From JBFMDU01 sp034431935 (GTDB lineage Bacteria > Chloroflexota > Dehalococcoidia > GIF9 > JBFMDU01): a stretch of DNA of 5,650 bases. This document shows positions 1 through 5,650 of this stretch, one piece after another. The notes under the pieces are model-generated. The model ran no database searches, was not told where the DNA came from, and saw nothing but the letters and a program-made list of their open reading frames with translations. The stretch is taken from NCBI GenBank assembly GCA_034431935.1, contig DAOUCU010000100.1:1-5650 (forward strand). Direction: 5' to 3'. The position numbers were made by a program, and so were the translations under genes. The first letter of the stretch is position 1; the number at the start of each line of letters is the position of its first letter.

Positions 1-82
1 CTCTTAACCATATTTGTCCGATCATAGTGGGTGCAGTCCTGCAGTCCACATCGCCTTCCTCCAATTGCTCCTAATGATATAC

Positions 83-95
83 TATAGTCACTATA
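83..95. repeat. Short AT-rich palindrome (TATAGT-C-ACTATA)
   Basis: Two perfect 6-base inverted arms flank a single central base. It lies in the otherwise featureless leader 1-154 and overlaps a -10-like hexamer TATACT at 78-83, for which I see no convincing -35 partner. It could be an operator half-site pair or an old promoter element belonging to the decayed mobile element that follows. AT-rich palindromes of this size also arise by chance. Nothing else in 1-154 supports a gene. Confidence 0.2.
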
Positions 96-154
96 CCTGC
101 CGATACTGCTCCCCATGAAAAGGGAGTGGCAAAATTAAGAGAGTAGGATGGCTG

Positions 155-583
155 ATGAGAATCGGGGGCGAGATGACGCTGGAATTAAGAACTCAACAGG
201 CAGCCCGTATGATGCAGGAATTAGCGGCGTTCAACGACAGGAACGCCGGAGTTGCGGGGTGCGTCACGGTAGAAGGCTTCGGCTGGACGTACGTCGTGGT
301 AGTACTGGACCGGCATACTGGGAAGACCGCCGGCGCACAACACGGGTGGGGAATGCCAAGTCAGCACCGGCAGGAAGCTCTCTGTATGGCGGTCAACCGT
401 TAGTTCGCCGGGGGCGGCGATGAATAGGGGGCCTATCGCAAATGTTGGATAACGGCAGTCAGCCAAACACTCATTAGTTTCGTGAAGGTCTGTCGAAAAA
501 TGGGCATCAATAACAACAAATATAACAATCCCAGGGGCGTTGCCAATGCGGAGAGGGGGACATCAGATTATCGGGACGATTAG
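155..583 (+). pseudogene. Decayed IS3-type transposase (integrase-core, OrfB-like) remnant
   Basis: One reading frame, read through its stops, carries several signatures of an IS3-type DDE transposase core. The first is VEGFGWTYVVVVLD followed by ALCMAVNR (about 269-400), matching the family pattern EGFGWxYxVxVLDWYTKK...EALDMAVNRQF. The second is SQTLISFVKVC (461-493) followed by MGI (500-508). The third is YNNPRG-VANAER (521-556), matching YNNPKGNADTER, whose final E is the third catalytic residue. In-frame TAG codons at 401-403 and 425-427 interrupt it; the first sits exactly where the family has Q in NRQF, so one C-to-T change would explain it. The acidic residue expected before the first block and the SDNG-type catalytic D are not seen, and about two residues seem missing before YNNP. 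The 82-codon open stretch 155-403 (AGGA at 145-148 before its ATG) could pass as a small hypothetical gene, but I read it as the intact front of this fossil. Residues 1-35 are not recognised. Family patterns are from memory, without a search. No terminal inverted repeats or target duplication were found. Confidence 0.72.
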
Positions 584-648
584 GGAAGGAGTGTCAAACC
601 AGCTAGAATACTCAGTTATTTTCGGCAAGACCTGATGGGGAGCATGCA

Positions 649-1716
649 ATGAGAATTCTTCTTGTAGTCCGCAGTCTTAATGCTGTTTCATACAAGAGTT
701 TCGTTAGGTACGCCCAAGAATTATTCAGTCGTCTTCGGAAGTACCATCATGTTGATGCACTGGAAATACCCCTGGACGAAACAGCGAAGGGCTTTTCTAA
801 AGAGAAACAGGCCCTATTGCCTTTCAGAACTGCTCTACGCTTGTTGGGGAAAAGGGCAAAAAACTATGATATTGTACATGCGATCGACCCAATGCTGGGA
901 GCAGTACTGCCGATATTTACCAGCCGTAGCATAGTAACTTTCCATGATTTGGTCCCCCTCACGCTTCCGGGGCATTGGCGCTGGGAATGGGCAATACAAG
1001 CCTATTTCTCCGTTGTATATAACATGGCAGCGAAAGCCGGAATGCTGCTGGCCAATTCAAGCCAGACGGCTGCTGAACTGGTCACAGTACTCGGGGTAAA
1101 TAAAGGTAAAGTACGAGTCGTCAGCCTTGGAGTGGATGGCAAGTTTCGACCACTTGAGCGACCGAGACGCTTGCCAACGCTCGGTTTCCTTGGAAATCTG
1201 GGGCCGCGTAAGCGGGCCGATTATGCCATCCGGGTTTATCGTATTCTGAGAGATCGCGGTTTCAACTGTCAGCTGATAATCGCCGGTGGAGAGATACCGG
1301 AACCATCACGACATGAACACAGGAATCAAATCCTCCGGCTGTCTCAAGGTATTGATGGAATCAAACTACTCGGTCATGTACCTGAAGATGATATGGTTAA
1401 TCTATATAACTCATTTGACCTTTTTCTTTGCACGTCTGATACCGAGGGACTCGGCCTTCCTATTCTCGAATCTCAAAGATGTGGCGTGCCTGTCCTGGTG
1501 CGGAAAGACGCACGTATACCTCAGGAGGTTACCAAAGCGGCTGTGGTATGTGATTCCCCTGAAGATATGGCTTCCAAGGCGGCCCGCCTATTGTCGGATG
1601 CTGATTATTATGAAAAAGTAAGACAAGCTGGCTTGTTACATTCCTCGGCTTTTACATGGGATAGTACCGCTGAGGGAACACTTCAGGGTTACCATGAACT
1701 TTTGAGACGAGTGTGA
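649..1716 (+). CDS. GT4-type glycosyltransferase (GT-B fold)
   Basis: This 355-residue protein is the usual length for a retaining GT4 glycosyltransferase, which moves a sugar from a nucleotide-sugar donor to a lipid-linked or glycan acceptor at the cytoplasmic face of the membrane. It opens with the Rossmann strand MRILLVVRSL. The N-terminal acceptor domain includes VTFHDLVPLTLP (about 96-107) and ANSSQTAAEL (about 135-144). The C-terminal donor domain opens with GFLGNLGPRKR (179-189), whose basic residues fit donor-phosphate binding. The nucleotide-sugar site shows the EX7E motif, E266 and E274, in TEGLGLPILE. GGGGAG at 637-642 lies 6 nt before the ATG, which fixes the start. Parts are AT-rich: 1381-1440 has 20 G/C of 60, against 36 of 60 at 4501-4560 in the flippase. 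With the transposase fossil just upstream, this suggests separate acquisition. It is probably a polysaccharide or O-antigen transferase; donor and acceptor cannot be told. No symbol is assigned. Confidence 0.9.
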   Translation: MRILLVVRSLNAVSYKSFVRYAQELFSRLRKYHHVDALEIPLDETAKGFSKEKQALLPFRTALRLLGKRAKNYDIVHAIDPMLGAVLPIFTSRSIVTFHDLVPLTLPGHWRWEWAIQAYFSVVYNMAAKAGMLLANSSQTAAELVTVLGVNKGKVRVVSLGVDGKFRPLERPRRLPTLGFLGNLGPRKRADYAIRVYRILRDRGFNCQLIIAGGEIPEPSRHEHRNQILRLSQGIDGIKLLGHVPEDDMVNLYNSFDLFLCTSDTEGLGLPILESQRCGVPVLVRKDARIPQEVTKAAVVCDSPEDMASKAARLLSDADYYEKVRQAGLLHSSAFTWDSTAEGTLQGYHELLRRV

Positions 1717-1731
1717 TATTGCATCACTTTT
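1713..1731 (+). terminator. Weak hairpin plus T-run at the glycosyltransferase stop
   Basis: GTGAT (1713-1717) and ATCAC (1723-1727) pair perfectly around a 5-nt loop, and TTTT follows directly at 1728-1731. The stem contains the TGA stop of the glycosyltransferase. A five-pair, AT-containing stem is weak for an intrinsic terminator, so it may give only partial termination or be chance. Confidence 0.27.
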
Positions 1732-1788
1732 CCGCCACGCATGGGTATTCCGACTTTTACAACACCAAATTGTCCATACTTTTGCATC

Positions 1789-1794
1789 TACAAT
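1789..1794 (+). promoter_or_regulatory. Possible -10 element for the PHP lipoprotein gene
   Basis: TACAAT differs from TATAAT at one base and lies in the AT-rich gap between the glycosyltransferase and the PHP gene. The best -35-like match, TTGTCC at 1770-1775, is only 13 nt away, too close for a standard sigma-70 promoter. Initiation near 1801 would leave about 60 nt of leader before the preferred ATG at 1862, which favours that start slightly. This is a weak call. Confidence 0.18.
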
Positions 1795-1861
1795 AACTGT
1801 AATGTAAATGAAATCGCCGGTATATAGTCCCGTCAACAGGCCATCAAATCGCACGGGCTGT

Positions 1862-3025
1862 ATGTCAGTTTGTGCGAGAATCAGACATTGGCTCATCACT
1901 GCCGCGGTTTTGTTGCCGCTGGTTATATCTGGCTGTTTGCCGGAAGCTGACCAGCCGGTGACCAGTAATGAGACATCTACCGATGCTTTGTCGGCGCCGA
2001 TTCGCGCGCCGGATGAACTGGACCGTGTCTCCCAGTCCGTAACAGCCCCTTTCCAAAAGGCCCCCGCTATCCTTCAGCCGGTCAACGTCAGGATAGAGAA
2101 CCCCTATGCCGGCGGCACACCTTATAAAGCCCAGCTTCATGCCCACACCACCGAGTCGGATGGCAAACTGTCTCCGGCCGAGCTGGCGGCCTTCTATCGG
2201 GATGCCGGCTATCAGGTGCTGGCCATCACCGACCACGGCAGGTTCACACCACCACCTGCGGTGCACGGGATCCTCGTTATTGTCGGCAGTGAACAGGATA
2301 CCGATGAGGGGCACCTTGTAGCCTATGGAGCCGTAGCAAGACTCGATATTGATCGTATCCGTTCCGCTCAGACCAAGATCAACCGCATATTGGAACTGGG
2401 CGGCATTGCCGGACTGGCCCACCCGAATTACAAAACTGAGTCATGGACGAATGAAGAGATAGCTGGCCTTTCCAGCTTTTCCCTTATCGAGGTCTTCAAC
2501 GGCGTAGTAGGTAGCGCTCAAGGTATCGCTGAGGACAAGTGGGACTATGCCCTGAGGCTGGAGCCGGGCCGCAAAATATGGGGCACGGCGGTGGACGACT
2601 TCCATGCACCGGAACACTTTGGGAAGGGCTGGGTGGTTATATATGCCGACGAACTCGGCACCGGCGCCATTATGAGGTCGCTCAGGACAGGCAATTTCTA
2701 CGCTACACAGGGCCCGGAAATTAAGGCATGGACCGTCGGGCGTATAATCCGGGCCAGCGTCGACGAACTATCGCAGTTCAGATGGACCGTGGACGGCACT
2801 CACTACCTAATGGGCAGCAGCCGTCTGTCGTCGGAATACCTCGTTACCGGACGAGAAAAGTACGTCAGGGTTACGATAAAGCGCGACCGGGATGGCAGGA
2901 TGGCCTGGTCGCAGCCGTTCTTTGTGCATGCCGGCCGGGAGGTCGGGCTTTTGCAGCATGGCCAGCGACCCGAAAGCGTCCGCAAAGAACCCATCGAAGG
3001 CTTGGTAAACATACCAACACCGTAG
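1862..3025 (+). CDS. Secreted lipoprotein with PHP-family metallohydrolase domain (CehA/McbA-like)
   Basis: A PHP-domain phosphoesterase or hydrolase, predicted to be exported and lipid-anchored. An ATG at 1808 gives 405 residues, but I prefer the one at 1862. It places the basic segment RIRH, a hydrophobic core and the lipobox VISGC so that the modified Cys is residue 25, a normal type II signal peptide; from 1808 the Cys would be residue 43. Neither start has a clear Shine-Dalgarno. In 405-residue numbering the metal-site motifs are HAH (H111, H113), TDH (D142, H143), GSE (E162), EGHL (H169), AHPN (H205) and DDFH (D264, H266), a full PHP set that predicts an active enzyme. Residues 46-100 look like a flexible linker. 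The last ~100 residues form a beta-rich tail with AWSQPFFV, seen in CehA-like proteins. The family contains phosphoesterases and carbaryl-type hydrolases; the substrate here is unknown. The location in a glycan locus suggests a phosphate-bearing glycan or lipid outside the membrane, which is inference. Confidence 0.87.
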   Translation: MSVCARIRHWLITAAVLLPLVISGCLPEADQPVTSNETSTDALSAPIRAPDELDRVSQSVTAPFQKAPAILQPVNVRIENPYAGGTPYKAQLHAHTTESDGKLSPAELAAFYRDAGYQVLAITDHGRFTPPPAVHGILVIVGSEQDTDEGHLVAYGAVARLDIDRIRSAQTKINRILELGGIAGLAHPNYKTESWTNEEIAGLSSFSLIEVFNGVVGSAQGIAEDKWDYALRLEPGRKIWGTAVDDFHAPEHFGKGWVVIYADELGTGAIMRSLRTGNFYATQGPEIKAWTVGRIIRASVDELSQFRWTVDGTHYLMGSSRLSSEYLVTGREKYVRVTIKRDRDGRMAWSQPFFVHAGREVGLLQHGQRPESVRKEPIEGLVNIPTP

Positions 3026-3058
3026 CTTGCGGGCTCACGTGATTGCCCTCAAGAGTAC
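3022..3058. terminator. Hairpin at the convergent gene junction, possible bidirectional terminator
   Basis: CTTGCGGGC (3026-3034) and GCCCTCAAG (3045-3053) form a nine-position stem with one mismatch around a 10-nt loop. GTA (3022-3024) and TAC (3056-3058) can extend it past a small internal bulge. The loop holds the perfect palindrome TCACGTGA (3035-3042). The structure takes in the stop codons of both convergent genes, 9 bp apart. Neither strand has a downstream T-run, so it is not a classical intrinsic terminator. It may act as a 3'-end stabiliser, a bidirectional pause site or a factor-dependent terminator. Confidence 0.45.
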
Positions 3059-3970
3059 GGTGAACTGCCTTTCTGCCTCCACCATATACCTGTCCCTGAT
3101 CAAGAGGTCAATGCTCATGCTCCTGACGCCGTGACGATTTTTATTCCACGGAGAGTCCCTCTCCCGGTCGACTACATACTCCGTATCATAGCCAAGAGCC
3201 TTGAGTCTATTGAGCATTTCAATCGTCCGTTGCCTTCCGACGATCCCCGGATGTACCTCAATTGATAGGAGCGGCCTGAACTTCTCCAAAGTCCGCACCA
3301 TACCGTTAACCGCGAGTGTCTCCGCACCTTCAATGTCCATTCTGATGAGGTTGACAGATACCCCCATTTCACCGATCAGGCTATCTAGTGTCCGCCCTGG
3401 TACCGATACTTTGCCCAGCGACTTGCCCCAACCTGCCAGTACGGAATGCCAGTTGGAATGCTGAGACATAAAAATATCAACGTCTCCATCGCGGTCGGTA
3501 ATGGCAGCATGAACAACGGACACATTGCGAATATTGTTCAGCGCAAGATTGTCATTCAGCACACGAATGTTCTCTTGCACCGGTTCAATAGCTATCACAC
3601 GACCTGTCAGACCGACCAAACGGGACTCGATCAGTACGTAGTAGCCGATATTTGAACCGATGTCCACAACTACCATGCCTTCCTTTATTAGCCGCTCAAG
3701 CCATTGTGACTGAATCGGCTCGTGGGAGCGCCATACAAAAAGTTCTCTGGAGATACCACGGTCGTCGCGGTGCAACCGCATACGCTGACCACTGCCAAGA
3801 GTGACCACTGGGGCATCCTTCATTCGGCCCACCCTAAAAAACCAGACTATGTCTTGCCACGCCAAATGCGTGCGGTGCCAGAGATAGCTCGTGCCCGCAC
3901 TAAGAAGGGCTCGAAAACCCGCGTTCGTGACGATGCAGATTGCTCTTCTGAATTGATAAGGGATTTTCAA
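3035..3970 (-). CDS. FkbM-family SAM-dependent methyltransferase
   Basis: This 311-residue protein is a class I SAM methyltransferase of the FkbM family, which O-methylates sugars or related small groups and is common in polysaccharide loci. The SAM-binding motif I is VVDIGSNIGYY (101-111). The acidic residue that typically contacts the SAM ribose is E129 in AIEP. NDNLALNNIRNV (139-150) follows, then the FkbM hallmark RMDIEGAE (210-217) and the strand LLSIEVHPG (234-242). The first ~60 residues are basic and aromatic and could bind the membrane surface or the partner. Translation starts at TTG: AGGAG (3978-3982 on this strand) lies 7 nt upstream, and the start overlaps the flippase TGA as TTGA. 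This coupling strongly supports the start and a shared operon. The target is probably a hydroxyl on the repeat unit assembled by the neighbours, but acceptor and position are unknown. Confidence 0.9.
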   Translation of the reverse strand: MKIPYQFRRAICIVTNAGFRALLSAGTSYLWHRTHLAWQDIVWFFRVGRMKDAPVVTLGSGQRMRLHRDDRGISRELFVWRSHEPIQSQWLERLIKEGMVVVDIGSNIGYYVLIESRLVGLTGRVIAIEPVQENIRVLNDNLALNNIRNVSVVHAAITDRDGDVDIFMSQHSNWHSVLAGWGKSLGKVSVPGRTLDSLIGEMGVSVNLIRMDIEGAETLAVNGMVRTLEKFRPLLSIEVHPGIVGRQRTIEMLNRLKALGYDTEYVVDRERDSPWNKNRHGVRSMSIDLLIRDRYMVEAERQFTVLLRAIT

Positions 3971-5178
3971 CGTTGGTCTCCTGTTATACTCTGACTGTGC
4001 ATTCGCGCCATTGCAGTTGGCAGGCCAATCAACATAACGAGCAGGTTGGCCGCAAGATAGGCTAGTCCGATACCGACCAGTCCGAAGCTGCCTATTAGAA
4101 AGTACCCGCCGATGATGGTCGCCGCGGCCACGAACCCGTAAAGCGCCATGATCTGCTTTGTGCTTCGTTCCACCCGCTTGATGCCGACGAAGAGTTCATT
4201 GAGCGCCACGGGAACACTGGCAATGGCCAGAATACGTAACAGCCCAAGGCCCTCTACCGCATATCTTTCACCGAAGAGCGAAAGGATAAAACCGCCCAGA
4301 AAGACGGCTACCAGCACCCCGGGAGTCAGAACAGAGAGTATGAGTTTCCCCGCCTTCATGACCTGTCTGCCCAGTCCTTCTCTGCCTGACGCGACCTCGG
4401 CCACGACTGACAGTCCGGTGTAGTAGGAAACAGAAAAGAGCAGGTTGGCGATCATCCAGCTTGCGTAGAAATAGGCGCTGGTATCGGACCCGAGAACATT
4501 GACCACGATAATGGGCAGAAGATGGGCGGGCAGCAGACGCAGACCGTCCCCGAGATAGTTTCCGATCGAAAAGCGGAGCATTCTCCTGACAGCCCTCACC
4601 CGCAGGCCCAGCGCAGGACGGTAGCCCGGCAGAAGCCTTGCAATAAAGTAGAATGAGGTGGCATCGGCAGTGATGAAGGCCACCGCAAAAGCGATATAGA
4701 CACCGGACACGCCCGAAGAGCTGACGGCGATCACCAGAGGGATCCTCAGGGCAAACAGCAAAGCCTGCAGGAGCGCGAAATGGGCCGAGCGCAAGGCAAC
4801 AAAAATGCTGGTCTGCAGGGCGAAGAGACCGTTAGAGACAGCTACCAGAACAAAAGTGATGGCGGCGTATGCCTGCTGAAGCGGACTGAGCGCTGGCGAC
4901 CAGACATTAACGCCGACAACGAATACAATCGCCAGTAGGACTGAAATGAAAGCCACGATACCGACGGCGGAGTTGATCAGGCCTGCCCTGTCAGTCTCTT
5001 CGGGCAAATAACGGATGATGCCGAACCCGAGTCCAAGACCGGACAGCGTGACCAGAAGGTTCACAGCGGAAATCACCGCCGTACCCACACCGATATCCGC
5101 CGGCGGGTAGAAACGTGCGGCTACTACCCAGAATACAAAACCGAAGAAGGCACTAATAGCATGGGCCAGGGTCAACAA
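3967..5178 (-). CDS. Wzx-type polysaccharide/oligosaccharide flippase (MOP superfamily)
   Basis: An integral membrane protein of the MOP (Wzx/RfbX-like) type, expected to flip lipid-linked oligosaccharide units from the cytoplasmic to the outer leaflet. It is almost entirely hydrophobic, with about 12 membrane segments separated by short charged loops, for example near RYLPEETDR (56-64) and VKxxER-like basic turns around 334-342. The first segment, AISAFFGFVFWVVAARFYPP (7-26), is the usual N-terminal signature, and the basic linker at 193-202 divides the two halves. The TTG at 5178 is the first conventional start codon, but it has no Shine-Dalgarno. The frame stays open back to a TGA at 5299-5301, and the extra codons encode GDSLRRNSLLLTLAHA, a typical lead-in for these proteins. 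So the true N-terminus probably lies upstream; an ATT at 5250-5248 with GAGGG 8 nt before it would give 427 residues. It follows the RmlA-like gene and overlaps the methyltransferase by 4 nt. Function is confident; substrate is unknown. Confidence 0.9.
   Translation of the reverse strand: MLTLAHAISAFFGFVFWVVAARFYPPADIGVGTAVISAVNLLVTLSGLGLGFGIIRYLPEETDRAGLINSAVGIVAFISVLLAIVFVVGVNVWSPALSPLQQAYAAITFVLVAVSNGLFALQTSIFVALRSAHFALLQALLFALRIPLVIAVSSSGVSGVYIAFAVAFITADATSFYFIARLLPGYRPALGLRVRAVRRMLRFSIGNYLGDGLRLLPAHLLPIIVVNVLGSDTSAYFYASWMIANLLFSVSYYTGLSVVAEVASGREGLGRQVMKAGKLILSVLTPGVLVAVFLGGFILSLFGERYAVEGLGLLRILAIASVPVALNELFVGIKRVERSTKQIMALYGFVAAATIIGGYFLIGSFGLVGIGLAYLAANLLVMLIGLPTAMARMHSQSITGDQR
3978..3982 (-). 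promoter_or_regulatory. Shine-Dalgarno AGGAG deciding the TTG start of the methyltransferase
   Basis: On the minus strand AGGAG is followed by a 7-nt spacer and TTG at 3970-3968. It lies inside the last codons of the flippase gene. This fixes a non-ATG start and points to translational coupling through the TTGA overlap. Confidence 0.75.
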
Positions 5179-5258
5179 CAGGGAGTTGCGGCGCAGTGAA
5201 TCGCCGGCGGCCTCTTTGACGATTGCCCAGAGATTAGCAGCAGAGTTAATAGTTCTAG

Positions 5259-5263
5259 CCCTC
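5259..5263 (-). promoter_or_regulatory. Candidate Shine-Dalgarno (GAGGG) for an upstream, non-canonical flippase start
   Basis: On the minus strand GAGGG is followed by an 8-nt spacer and an in-frame ATT at 5250-5248. ATT is a rare but real initiation codon, as in infC. The pairing is suggestive because no in-frame ATG, GTG or TTG occurs between the upstream stop (5299-5301) and 5178, while the peptide encoded there looks family-like. An AAAGGA further upstream (about 5276-5281) has no acceptable start codon in frame at normal spacing. Confidence 0.3.
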
Positions 5264-5291
5264 GTAGTCCAGAATCCTTTCTTCAGGCCGG

Positions 5292-5650
5292 TTAGAATTC
5301 AACAACGGATTCGTCACCCAGAAAAAGCCTCAGGGCACTGAAGTTATTCCCGGCTTTCCTGAGGGCGCCGGCGCCGTTGCCCAGAACGCTGTCGGCCATG
5401 CGGTCGATTCGAATTATGCGGCAGTCCCGCATGGTCACAGAATGCTCTACCGATGAGTCCTCGACTACGGTCCCGGTACCGATGCTGGTAAACGGGCCAA
5501 TGAAAGAGTTCTTTATCCGGCAGCCTTCAGCAATGGAAACAGGGCCGCGTACCAGACTGTTCTCAACCCTGGCCCCGGCCATCACCTCGACCCTGCCGAC
5601 AAGCCGGCTGGCGCTGTCAACTTCGCCTCTGACATCAAGTCTCATATACT
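5292..5650 (-). CDS. rmlA: Glucose-1-phosphate thymidylyltransferase, long form: C-terminal left-handed beta-helix part (partial)
   Basis: Only the last ~118 residues lie in the window; the frame runs open through the right edge, so the start is outside. The ATG at 5645-5643 is internal, since a TAT codon precedes it without a stop. The visible part is a chain of hexapeptide-type turns: GRVEVMAGARVENS, RGPVSIAEGCRIKNSFIGP, TSIGTGTVVEDSSVEHS. It ends with LRLFLGDESVVEF, closely resembling the C-terminus of long RmlA-type enzymes, which join dTTP and glucose-1-phosphate into dTDP-glucose, the first step to dTDP-rhamnose and other deoxysugars. The nucleotidyltransferase domain is not visible, so a related sugar-nucleotidyltransferase with the same tail is possible. 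The TAA at 5294-5292 is followed on this strand by the flippase after a short gap, consistent with one operon supplying activated sugar and then exporting the product. Confidence 0.75.
   Translation of the reverse strand, partial: YMRLDVRGEVDSASRLVGRVEVMAGARVENSLVRGPVSIAEGCRIKNSFIGPFTSIGTGTVVEDSSVEHSVTMRDCRIIRIDRMADSVLGNGAGALRKAGNNFSALRLFLGDESVVEF

Noticed and set aside
109..126. CTCCC/GGGAG inverted repeat around an 8-base loop
   Set aside because: A 5-bp stem with no T-run or start codon to occlude; expected by chance at this size.
148..423. A 91-codon + strand frame starting at 148
   Set aside because: Its product is dominated by Arg, Gly and Ser with no pattern, while the frame starting at 155 carries transposase motifs.
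420..452. A 10-codon frame after a G-rich Shine-Dalgarno-like run
   Set aside because: It falls inside the decayed transposase, is out of its frame and encodes nothing recognisable.
221..466. An 81-codon minus-strand frame opposite the transposase remnant
   Set aside because: It is a shadow of the remnant with no ribosome-binding site or recognisable motif.
540..609. Possible promoter for the glycosyltransferase (TTGCCA at 540-545, TAGAAT at 604-609)
   Set aside because: The two elements are far too widely spaced to pair, and neither has a good partner at 16-18 nt, so no promoter can be supported.
1865..2422. A 185-codon minus-strand open frame antisense to the PHP gene
   Set aside because: It lies opposite the signal peptide and PHP active-site region, whose motifs are unmistakable on the + strand; the antisense product shows no recognisable family pattern.
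1..5650. CRISPR arrays, tRNAs, riboswitches or tandem repeats
   Set aside because: I saw no regularly spaced direct repeats, cloverleaf pattern or known riboswitch core on either strand by eye.

Overview
The window is bacterial accessory DNA that reads as the edge of a surface-polysaccharide (cell-envelope glycan) locus. Evidence for a bacterium is a lipobox signal peptide, Shine-Dalgarno-led starts, TTG initiation and an operon with a 4-nt stop/start overlap. No rRNA, tRNA or lineage-specific marker is present, so taxonomy is open. The long-form RmlA tail and the CehA-like PHP protein would fit Chloroflexota or a similar environmental lineage, but this is only a guess.

Layout, left to right. 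Positions 1-154 hold no recognisable gene, only a short AT-rich palindrome. Positions 155-583 are a decayed IS3-type transposase: three segments with the family's sequence signatures survive in one reading frame, interrupted by two TAG codons, with at least one catalytic acidic residue apparently lost. On the + strand follow a GT4-type glycosyltransferase (649-1716), noticeably AT-rich in places, and a secreted lipoprotein with a PHP-family metallophosphoesterase domain (1862-3025, or 1808-3025 from the upstream ATG). On the - strand, converging on these, is an operon read from the right edge: the C-terminal part of a long-form glucose-1-phosphate thymidylyltransferase (5292 to beyond 5650), a Wzx-type polysaccharide flippase (3967-5178, probably starting further upstream), and an FkbM-family methyltransferase (3035-3970) that overlaps the flippase stop. 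The two convergent gene sets are 9 bp apart, and that junction forms a strong hairpin.

Together the genes cover successive steps of glycan assembly: dTDP-sugar supply (RmlA-like), sugar transfer (GT4), methylation (FkbM) and transport of the lipid-linked unit across the membrane (Wzx). A lipid-anchored PHP hydrolase would act outside the cytoplasmic membrane. The polymer itself cannot be named from this window.

The points most worth a second look are the transposase fossil at the island edge, the missing conventional start codon for the flippase, the exported PHP enzyme, and the hairpin at the convergent junction. I found no complete undescribed system here.
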